64,000 bases of DNA, from assembly GCA_946187325.1 (NCBI GenBank), contig CAMHQC010000005.1:1-64000 (forward strand), given 5' to 3'. A program made the translations under genes and the position numbers. Below the pieces are notes generated by a model, which ran no database searches, had not been told where the DNA came from, and saw only the letters and a list, made by a program, of their open reading frames with translations. Each line of letters opens with the position of its first letter. Position 1 is the stretch's first letter. The DNA comes from an uncultured Clostridia bacterium (lineage in GTDB: Bacteria; Bacillota; Clostridia; Oscillospirales; Acutalibacteraceae). Below are positions 57,216 through 64,000 of this stretch, piece after piece.

Positions 57216-58616
57216 GTGTTTAAGATGATTTTATATAACACATTAGGACAGAAAAAAGAGGAATTTATTCCGCATACCGAGGGCAAGGTTAATATGTACA
57301 CCTGCGGCCCGACGGTTTATCATTACGCTCATATCGGAAATCTCCGCACATATATTATGGAGGATGTTCTCGAAAAGTACCTGCGTTACTCGGGCTACGA
57401 CGTTACGAGAGTTATGAATATTACCGACGTCGGACATTTAACCTCCGACGCCGATACGGGCGATGATAAAATGGTCGAGGGCGCTAAGCGCGAGCATAAG
57501 AGCGTTATGGAAATCGCTAAGTTTTACACCGACGCTTTTTTCGACGACTGTAAAAAACTCAACATAAAAACTCCCGATGTAGTAGAACCCGCGACGAACT
57601 GTATCGACGAATTTATTAAAATGATCGAAACCTTAATGGACAAGGGTTACGCGTATTTCGCGGGCGGTAACGTTTATTTCGATACCTCGAAGCTCGACAA
57701 TTACTATGTGTTCGGAAATATGAACGCCGACGACTTAGAAGTCGGAGTTCGCGAGGATGTAGATAACGACGAAAATAAGCGCAACAAAACCGACTTCGTA
57801 CTTTGGTTTACTAAGTCGAAGTTCGAGGATCAGGCGCTTAAATGGGACAGCCCGTGGGGCGTGGGTTACCCCGGCTGGCATATTGAGTGTTCCTCGATAA
57901 GCATTAAGCACTTAGGCGAGTATCTCGATATTCACTGCGGCGGCGTTGACAACGCTTTCCCCCATCATACCAACGAAATCGCTCAGAGCGAGGCTTTCCT
58001 CGGTCATAAATGGTGTAATTACTGGTTCCACGTTCTTCACCTCAACGATAACACAGGTAAAATGAGTAAATCCAAGGGCGAGTTTTTAACCGTTTCTCTA
58101 CTCGAGGAAAAGGGCTATAATCCGCTTGTGTACAGGATGTTCTGCTTACAGAGCCACTACAGAAAACCGCTTACGTTCTCTTACGACAGCCTCGACAATA
58201 CCGCGAAGGCTTACGACAAGCTCGTTAAGCGTATCGGCTCGCTCAACGGTGACGGCGAGGTTGATAAAGCTAAGGCGGATGAGCTCGATAAAAAGTTTAA
58301 GGAAGCTCTCGACAACGACCTCAACACTTCGCTCGGCTTAACCGCGGTTTATGATGTGCTTAAAGCCGATACCAACGACGCTACCAAGCTCTATCTTATC
58401 GAAAAGTTCGACGAGGTACTCGGGCTCGACTTAACTAAGTCAACAGCCGAAAGCGACAACAACCTCGACGCTGAGATTGAATCGCTTATTGCTAAACGTC
58501 AGGAAGCGAGAGCCAACAAGGATTGGGCAACAGCCGATAAAATCCGTGACGATTTACTCGCTAGAAATATTAAGCTCATCGACACTCCCGAGGGAGTTAA
58601 ATGGGAACAGATTTAA
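57216..58616 (+). CDS. cysS: Cysteinyl-tRNA synthetase
   Basis: 'YTCGPTVYHYAHIGNLRTYI', 'GWHIECSS', 'KMSKSKGEF'. Confidence 0.98.
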   Translation: MFKMILYNTLGQKKEEFIPHTEGKVNMYTCGPTVYHYAHIGNLRTYIMEDVLEKYLRYSGYDVTRVMNITDVGHLTSDADTGDDKMVEGAKREHKSVMEIAKFYTDAFFDDCKKLNIKTPDVVEPATNCIDEFIKMIETLMDKGYAYFAGGNVYFDTSKLDNYYVFGNMNADDLEVGVREDVDNDENKRNKTDFVLWFTKSKFEDQALKWDSPWGVGYPGWHIECSSISIKHLGEYLDIHCGGVDNAFPHHTNEIAQSEAFLGHKWCNYWFHVLHLNDNTGKMSKSKGEFLTVSLLEEKGYNPLVYRMFCLQSHYRKPLTFSYDSLDNTAKAYDKLVKRIGSLNGDGEVDKAKADELDKKFKEALDNDLNTSLGLTAVYDVLKADTNDATKLYLIEKFDEVLGLDLTKSTAESDNNLDAEIESLIAKRQEARANKDWATADKIRDDLLARNIKLIDTPEGVKWEQI

Positions 58617-58632
58617 TTCATAAACAAAATTT

Positions 58633-58672
58633 AAAACGCATATAATCTATCGGTGATTATATGCGTTTTTTA
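58633..58672 (+). terminator. cysS terminator containing the next gene's start codon
   Basis: Perfect 15-bp stem AAAACGCATATAATC-TATCGGT-GATTATATGCGTTTT plus T-run; ATG at 58661 is in the right arm. Confidence 0.75.
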
Positions 58673-59425
58673 ATTATAACGAAACGGTCTTTACTTATAA
58701 TAATACTATGCGTGATACTCGGTATAGCCTCAATTTCAATCGGCTTAAACTCCGTCAGCGAAGCGGTGGCTACAGCCTCCACCGAGAGAGTTATTCCGAT
58801 TTACAGCGTAGATACCAAGGATAAAGTCTGCGCGATTTCATTCGACGCGGCTTGGGGTAATGAGCAGACCGACGACCTGCTCGATACCCTCGACGAATAT
58901 GAGGTTAAGACGACATTCTTCTTAGTAGGAAGCTGGGTTAAAAAATATCCCGAGTCGGTTAAAAAAATTGCCGAAAAAGGCCACGATGTCGGCAACCATA
59001 GCTCCACCCACGCGCATATGCCCGCGCTCTCGGCGGATAAAATGAAAAAGGAAATTACCGATTGTAATGAACGTGTTAAAAAACTCACGGGCAAATCCCC
59101 TACCCTGTTCCGCGCGCCTTACGGCGACTACGATAACAATGTCGTCAATATGGTAAAGTCATTAGATATGTACTGCGTTCAGTGGAATATCGACTCGCTC
59201 GACTGGAAAGACCCGAGCGTTGAGCAGATTGTAAAAAACTGTACCGATAAGCTCGTTCCGGGTTCGATAATACTACTCCACAACGGCGCGGCTAATACAC
59301 CCGCGGCTCTGCCGAAAATTATCGAGGGCATTAAGGATAAGGGCTATAAAATTGTGCCGATTTCTAAACTTATCCCGAAAGGCGGCTATACTACAGACGT
59401 CACAGGTAAAATGATATTATCGTAA
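58661..59425 (+). CDS. PdaB-like (sporulation) polysaccharide deacetylase
   Basis: 'ISFDAAWGNEQTDDLLDTLDEYEVKTTFFLVGSWVKKYPE', 'GHDVGNHSSTHAHM', 'LFRAPYGDY'. Confidence 0.9.
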   Translation: MRFLIITKRSLLIIILCVILGIASISIGLNSVSEAVATASTERVIPIYSVDTKDKVCAISFDAAWGNEQTDDLLDTLDEYEVKTTFFLVGSWVKKYPESVKKIAEKGHDVGNHSSTHAHMPALSADKMKKEITDCNERVKKLTGKSPTLFRAPYGDYDNNVVNMVKSLDMYCVQWNIDSLDWKDPSVEQIVKNCTDKLVPGSIILLHNGAANTPAALPKIIEGIKDKGYKIVPISKLIPKGGYTTDVTGKMILS

Positions 59426-59453
59426 AAAGGACTGCTTTCGCAGTTCTTTTTTG
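59424..59453 (+). terminator. Terminator of deacetylase gene
   Basis: AAAAAGGACTGC-TTTC-GCAGTTCTTTTTT. Confidence 0.75.
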
Positions 59454-59476
59454 TGGCAACTTTGTAGCTACAATTA

Positions 59477-59504
59477 TTGACTTTTTTTAAAACTCAGGTA
59501 TAAT
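59477..59504 (+). promoter_or_regulatory. Predicted promoter of RelB/RelE-type operon
   Basis: TTGACT-N16-TATAAT. Confidence 0.6.
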
Positions 59505-59524
59505 AGAATAAAGGAGGTATAATT

Positions 59525-59818
59525 ATGGATAAATCACAGCCGAAAACAGATACATTCAGATTTAGAATTAACCCCGAAATCAGAAGCGAAGCCGAAGAAG
59601 TATTCGAAAAAAACGGCTTAACACTAACGCAAGCTATTAATATTTTTATAAAACAATCCATTAACGCGGGCGGACTTCCTTTTATCGTCAACGAGGACAA
59701 CGCCGCTATAATGAGAGAATACGCTTATAAAAAACTTATGAAAGAGCTTGAATACGGAAAAAACTCGGGCGAAGATATACCCTTTAACGAAGCTAAAAAA
59801 ATGATGGGTATTGAATAA
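59525..59818 (+). CDS. RelB/DinJ-family antitoxin
   Basis: 'TFRFRINPEIRSEAEEVFEKNGLTLTQAINIFIKQSINAGGLPF' ribbon-helix-helix. Confidence 0.9.
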   Translation: MDKSQPKTDTFRFRINPEIRSEAEEVFEKNGLTLTQAINIFIKQSINAGGLPFIVNEDNAAIMREYAYKKLMKELEYGKNSGEDIPFNEAKKMMGIE

Positions 59819-60105
59819 TGAGAATTGTAATTAAGCCCGCTGCTTATGAGGATATAAAACAGACCGCTGACTATATTGAAACGGAATTAAACAATCCTAC
59901 AGCGGCGTTTGAAATTCAAAAATCTATTTTTAAAGGTATTGAAAGACTTATCAACCAACCAAAACTCGGAAAGAAACTCCGCGATTCTGAATACCGATAT
60001 ATTATAATTGTAAACTATCTTGTATTTTATACAATTGATGACGATAAAATATCTATCATAAGAATTCTAGACGGACGAACTGATTATATTAAATATTTAT
60101 TCTAA
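59818..60105 (+). CDS. RelE/ParE-family toxin
   Basis: 'IKPAAYEDIKQTADYIETELNNPTAAFEI', 'YRYIIIVNYLVFYTIDDDKISIIRILDGRTDY'. Confidence 0.9.
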   Translation: MRIVIKPAAYEDIKQTADYIETELNNPTAAFEIQKSIFKGIERLINQPKLGKKLRDSEYRYIIIVNYLVFYTIDDDKISIIRILDGRTDYIKYLF

Positions 60106-60288
60106 AAGAAAGCGCGCGCAATAGGCGCGGCCGCTTTCGTATAGTCATTGCTCGTGCTCGCGCAGCGTGCTACTGAGCGGACAATAAAAATATTTTTTCT
60201 CTGTAGAAGTTAGGTAAGATGATATTATCCTTAACACAGTTATGCTTGAATATTTATACAAGTTTTGAGTAATTTCCTATAGAGAAAT

Positions 60289-60313
60289 AAAAGGACTGCC
60301 GCGGCAGTCCTTT
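60289..60313 (-). terminator. Terminator of queT-like gene
   Basis: Perfect AAAGGACTGC-CGCG-GCAGTCCTTT hairpin. Confidence 0.7.
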
Positions 60314-60324
60314 TTGCAATATCT

Positions 60325-60852
60325 TTATTCTTTAATAATGTTACGTTTTTTGAGTATTATTGTAAGCGGAATACCGAGTACAAATACTACAACCAATTCG
60401 CCGAGAGCGACTAATCCGCCCTGAAGCAAGAAGTTGATAAAGTTAAAATGCATACTTCCCATAAAGAAGAAGTCGATTTCAAAGCCGATAATAAGTCCGT
60501 TAAAAACAGCGGGCATAAGTAAAGCTATAAAGGGTATATCCTTTATACAAACATTTCTCAGCGCGCGCATAGATAAAGCGGCGAGCAGGGTAGCTATAGA
60601 GCCGAAGATCATATCGTAGAAGCCGAGCCCTGCCGTTACCGAGCTTATGTTAGCGATAATACAGCCGATAGTAAGTCCCGGGATAGCCGCGGGGGTAAAA
60701 AAAGCGAGTATTGTCATAGCCTCGGCTACACGAAACTGAACCGCCATAGAGGCGCTTCCGGGGATAAGCAGATTCTGCCCTACCGTCAGTACAGCGTACA
60801 AAGCCGCGATAATCGCGCCCTGTACAATGTACCGGGTTGATTTTTTAGTCAT
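60325..60852 (-). CDS. queT: QueT-family transporter (predicted queuosine-precursor ECF S component)
   Basis: 'GAIIAALYAVLTVGQNLLIPGSASMAVQFRVAEAMTILAFFTPAAIPGLTIGCIIAN'. Confidence 0.85.
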   Translation of the reverse strand: MTKKSTRYIVQGAIIAALYAVLTVGQNLLIPGSASMAVQFRVAEAMTILAFFTPAAIPGLTIGCIIANISSVTAGLGFYDMIFGSIATLLAALSMRALRNVCIKDIPFIALLMPAVFNGLIIGFEIDFFFMGSMHFNFINFLLQGGLVALGELVVVFVLGIPLTIILKKRNIIKE

Positions 60853-60860
60853 ATTAAATT

Positions 60861-60903
60861 CCTCCGTAGTGTTTATTTATAGTCCGGATATTGCGACGGA
60901 CTC
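60861..60903 (-). promoter_or_regulatory. PreQ1-I-like riboswitch upstream of queT
   Basis: Reverse strand AGTCC-G-UCGCAAUAUC-C-GGACU-AUAAAUAAACACUACGGAGG: short P1, UCGCAxUAxC loop, A-rich tail running into the SD, as in Thermoanaerobacter-type preQ1-I aptamers. Confidence 0.7.
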
Positions 60904-61019
60904 GGGCGTTTTTACGCACCGTGAGAGATTATAACATATCGGTTTTTAAAATACAAGTATTTTACTTTAAATTACATAAAAAACAATAATTCTGTTGAAT
61001 TGAAAATTTTAAAAACCGA

Positions 61020-61058
61020 GAAGGGCTGCCTTACTAGGCAGCCCCTCCCGGATTTAGA
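61020..61058 (-). terminator. Terminator of 61102-61353 gene
   Basis: GGGCTGCCT-TACT-AGGCAGCCC stem; T-run on the minus strand. Confidence 0.55.
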
Positions 61059-61101
61059 AGTTTTGAAATTAACGTGAAAACGTGGATGTCTGTTTAACCG
61101 C

Positions 61102-61353
61102 TTAGCCGACGTCTCTGAACATATTCAGTCGGAAAAGCTTACACTCGTCGTTCTTATTTTCGCATACTATAGATGCTTCTGCTATCCTTCCACCCTCAAT
61201 TAACTGAGTTAAGCCGACGAGCTGAGAGAGTTTGCTTCGAAGATTAAGCTTATCTCCGTCTCGTGTAACGAGAAATACATTGCCTTCGCAGGTATCAAGC
61301 ACAGCTAAGAATTCAGAAACATTGATGTCATGCATGTTGAGAATCGGTGTCAT
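61102..61353 (-). CDS. Conserved Clostridia protein of unknown function, often annotated 'polya polymerase' (start corrected)
   Basis: MTPILNMHDINVSEFLAVLDTCEGNVFLVTRDGDKLNLRSKLSQLVGLTQLIEGG; GGAGG RBS before 61353. Confidence 0.65.
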   Translation of the reverse strand: MTPILNMHDINVSEFLAVLDTCEGNVFLVTRDGDKLNLRSKLSQLVGLTQLIEGGRIAEASIVCENKNDECKLFRLNMFRDVG

Positions 61354-61458
61354 CGTTCTGACCTCCTTTTCAATTTTCTGCAGCCATTTACCATCTGGCA
61401 CGTTCGGTTGCTTGTCAACCGAAATATCTCAAGTGGGTTTATTCACTTGACAATTATT

Positions 61459-61486
61459 ATTATAGCCGTTTTTTCGGAAAAGTCAA
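61459..61486 (-). promoter_or_regulatory. Predicted promoter of the 61102-61353 gene
   Basis: Reverse strand TTGACT-N16-TATAAT. Confidence 0.65.
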
Positions 61487-61802
61487 CAATTTTTCGAAAG
61501 TTTCTTTGTGCATAATAACTAACAAAAGGCGAAAATAGCTAATCTGAGAACGTTTCTTTTGTGCAACTTCTACAAAGAGAAATTACAACGGTTACAAACT
61601 TCGTCAGCAAATTCGATAACTGTTCGTCAAAATATACTTAGTTTGCGGGCTTTGCAGGAAAACCTTTTACAGTTTTCACAAACTTGAAAAATCCGTCTTT
61701 AATTACCGCTCAGTCACGATTATAACTGGGTTTTAGGCGGCATTAGTCCTATTTCGGCTATTTACAATTAAGTTTCGGGAGTGTATAATTAAGTTAAATC
61801 TG

Positions 61803-63320
61803 ATGAAAAGGAAGAAAACAATGCTAAATTCATTTTACAAAAACTTTAAAAGCGGTACAGATATACGCGGAGTAGCGGTAGAGGGCGTAGAAAATCAGCC
61901 TGTTAACCTAACCGACGAGGTTGTCGCGGGTATGACTAACGGCTTTGCGCTTTGGCTTTCTAAAAAGGTTGGCAAAAGCTGCGATAAGCTCACTGTATCT
62001 ATCGGACGGGACAGCCGTATAAGCGGACCTAAAATCGCCGAAATCGTTTCAAACGAGCTTAAAAACGCGGGAGTTAAGGTGCTCAGCCTCGGGCTGGCTT
62101 CTACACCGTCGATGTTTATGACTACGGTGGACTTAAAATGCGACGGCGCGGTACAGATTACCGCGAGCCACCATCCGTTTAACCGAAACGGACTGAAGTT
62201 CTTTACCCGGGAGGGCGGACTTGAGGGCAGCGATATTGAGGAAATTTTGCAGTACGCTCAGGATAATAAAAAGCCCGCGAACGCCGATAACGGCTCTATC
62301 GAGGACTGCGATTATATGAACAGCTACAAGGCTCATTTAGAGGATATCATTAAAAAAGGCGTTAACGCCGACGACTATGAACATCCCTTAAAGAACTTTA
62401 AGATCGTAGTAGACGCGGGTAACGGCGTAGGCGGATTTTACGCCGATGTACTCGAAAATTTAGGCGCCGATACGACAGGAAGCCGTTATTTAGACCCCGA
62501 CGGAATGTTCCCTAACCACGTTCCAAACCCCGAAAACAAGGAAGCGATGAAGTCGATTACCGAAGCCGTACTCGAGAGCGGAGCGGATATGGGCGTTATC
62601 TTTGACACGGACGTAGACCGAGGCGGAGCGGTGGATAAAAGCGGTAACGAGATTAACCGCAACCGCTTAGTAGCCTTAGCGTCGGCGATTGCGCTCGAGG
62701 GCAACGAGGGCGGTACAATAGTCACCGACTCTATCACCTCAAGCGGTCTTAAAGAGTTTATAGAAAAAGACCTCGGCGGAAAGCATTACCGCTACCGCAG
62801 AGGATACAAGAACGTTATTGACAAGGGCTTAGAGCTCAACGAAAAAGGCATTAACTGTCCTTTGGCGATAGAGACCTCGGGTCACGCGGCTATGAGAGAA
62901 AACTACTTTCTCGACGACGGAGCGTATCTCTGCACTAAAATTATAATCAAAATGGCTCAGCTCAGCAAAGAGGGCAAAAGTATCGAGAGTATCACAAGCT
63001 CTCTAAAAGAACCCGTAGAGGAAACGGAGATTCGCTTCGAGATTACCGAGGAGGATTTCAGAGCGTGCGGAGAGAGGATCATAAACGACCTCACCGCTTA
63101 CGCCGAAAAGGCTGAGGGCTGGATTTTAGCCGACGACAACCGCGAGGGCGTAAGAGTTTCTTTCGGCGAAAACGACGGCAACGGATGGTTCCTTTTAAGA
63201 CTTTCGGTTCACGACCCGATTATGCCGCTCAATATAGAAAGCGACAGCGAGGGCGGAGTTGAGATTATTAAAGACAAGCTCTATGAGTTCTTAAAAACAA
63301 CAAAAGGACTTAAAATTTAA
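61803..63320 (+). CDS. Phosphoglucomutase/phosphomannomutase family protein
   Basis: 'SGTDIRGVA', active-site 'ITASHHPFNRNGLKFF', 'FDTDVDRGGAVD'. Confidence 0.93.
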   Translation: MKRKKTMLNSFYKNFKSGTDIRGVAVEGVENQPVNLTDEVVAGMTNGFALWLSKKVGKSCDKLTVSIGRDSRISGPKIAEIVSNELKNAGVKVLSLGLASTPSMFMTTVDLKCDGAVQITASHHPFNRNGLKFFTREGGLEGSDIEEILQYAQDNKKPANADNGSIEDCDYMNSYKAHLEDIIKKGVNADDYEHPLKNFKIVVDAGNGVGGFYADVLENLGADTTGSRYLDPDGMFPNHVPNPENKEAMKSITEAVLESGADMGVIFDTDVDRGGAVDKSGNEINRNRLVALASAIALEGNEGGTIVTDSITSSGLKEFIEKDLGGKHYRYRRGYKNVIDKGLELNEKGINCPLAIETSGHAAMRENYFLDDGAYLCTKIIIKMAQLSKEGKSIESITSSLKEPVEETEIRFEITEEDFRACGERIINDLTAYAEKAEGWILADDNREGVRVSFGENDGNGWFLLRLSVHDPIMPLNIESDSEGGVEIIKDKLYEFLKTTKGLKI

Positions 63321-63374
63321 TTCCTAAGTTAACGACGTTATTGACATCTAATATTTTTGTGTCATAATAAACAT

Positions 63375-63465
63375 AGAAAAGGAGCTATCCGAGAAACGGT
63401 TAGCCCGACAAATTTGGTCAAAAATAACCGCTTACTTGTCAGGTGAGGCGGTTATTTTCTGTTTT
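63375..63465 (+). ncRNA. Candidate small RNA with own promoter and terminator
   Basis: TTGACA-N16-CATAAT at 63341-63368; GCTA-t-CCG/CGG-t-TAGC hairpin; perfect AAAATAACCGC/GCGGTTATTTT terminator stem. Confidence 0.5.
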
Positions 63466-63495
63466 GATTATAAACAGTAAGTCATTACATACCAA

Positions 63496-63530
63496 AAAAG
63501 GTCGAAAGAAATTGCTCTTTCGACCTTTTA
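63496..63530. terminator. Bidirectional terminator
   Basis: AAAGGTCGAAAGA-AATTGC-TCTTTCGACCTTT perfect stem flanked by A- and T-runs. Confidence 0.7.
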
Positions 63531-63593
63531 CTTAATCTTTTTTCTTATCATTTACAGCGGAATTAATTGAATTTACGACCAAGTAGATTATTA

Positions 63594-63773
63594 CTACACG
63601 GTTGTTTTGTTTATACGGTTTATTCTTGAATATTTTACAGCCATTATTCCTATAAGTATGCACGACGGGCTTGAAATCAACATAGTGAGCGTGAAGTATG
63701 ATGTGTTTGTTATATCTAATAACAGCAGAATAATAACCGAACTAATCAACAAGGCTGCATTGATAAAATTCAT
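63594..63773 (-). CDS. Small (59 aa) two-TM membrane protein or fragment
   Basis: MNFINAALLISSVIILLLLDITNTSYFTLTMLISSPSCILIGIMAVKYSRINRINKTTV; below ORF-track threshold; reading frame open further upstream. Confidence 0.4.
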   Translation of the reverse strand: MNFINAALLISSVIILLLLDITNTSYFTLTMLISSPSCILIGIMAVKYSRINRINKTTV

Positions 63774-63814
63774 AACGGCATAAAATCTCGGTTGCGTTTC
63801 AGTATTAATCGGGC

Positions 63815-64000
63815 TTAAAGGAGATTTTCGAGTTTTTCGCGCTCGAGCTCGGCGGTATTTAATGCGGGCTTAGCGAGGGGGATATTTTTGCCTTTCTTAA
63901 CGAAAAGAGGAACTTCGTTTAGCTCGATATTCAGGTAATGCCAGCCCTTACTTAGCTCTTTTTTATACACATTTTCACCGCTGAGTTTAACGAAGGTCAT
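63815..64000 (-). CDS. C-terminus of glycoside hydrolase family 31-like enzyme (partial)
   Basis: 'KGWHYLNIELNEVPLFVKKGKNIPLAKPALNTAELE' resembles the GH31 C-terminal beta-domain. Confidence 0.6.
   Translation of the reverse strand: MTFVKLSGENVYKKELSKGWHYLNIELNEVPLFVKKGKNIPLAKPALNTAELEREKLENLL

Noticed and set aside
59525-60105. RelB/RelE-type pair as a novel toxin-antitoxin system
   Set aside because: Both proteins fit well-known families and arrangement; ordinary chromosomal TA operon.
1-64000. tRNA/rRNA genes, prophage or IS elements
   Set aside because: No cloverleaf/CCA signals, rRNA motifs, transposase or phage structural genes were recognised by reading; a tRNAscan-SE/ISfinder run would be needed to be certain.

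Overview
The window looks like a chromosomal segment from a spore-forming Clostridia/Oscillospiraceae-type Firmicute (spoVT, spoVD-type PBP, pdaB-like deacetylase). No rRNA, tRNA, prophage or CRISPR array was seen. (1) ~1-9.5 kb, minus strand: the promoter-proximal part of an exopolysaccharide operon. It has an initiating phosphoglycosyltransferase, glycosyltransferases, an EpsG/Wzy-like polymerase and an acyltransferase, plus an unusual five-gene small-molecule module: HpcH/HpaI aldolase, D-2-hydroxyacid dehydrogenase, ATP-grasp ligase, asparagine-synthase-like ligase without the Cys2 nucleophile, and a lysine 2,3-aminomutase (KamA). I consider this the best candidate for an undescribed system (predicted beta-amino-acid / hydroxy-acid decoration of a surface polymer). 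(2) 9.9-14.7 kb: spoVT, then a BlaI/BlaR1-type pair whose M56 protein is fused to BspA-like LRRs, and a secreted protein with a decayed paralogue fragment. (3) 14.8-27.6 kb: dcw cluster (mraZ to ftsZ) without mur ligase genes. (4) 27.8-63.3 kb: mostly housekeeping genes. Small features not in the supplied ORF track: a GT2 start at the left edge, a YqzL-like ORF, a VbhA-like antitoxin with a truncated Fic toxin, an in-frame N-terminal extension of PhoH with no canonical start codon, a preQ1-I-like riboswitch before queT, a possible structured leader before the Nif3-like gene, a candidate ~90-nt sRNA, and a family of 7-bp-period intergenic repeats with an associated ~100-bp interspersed element.
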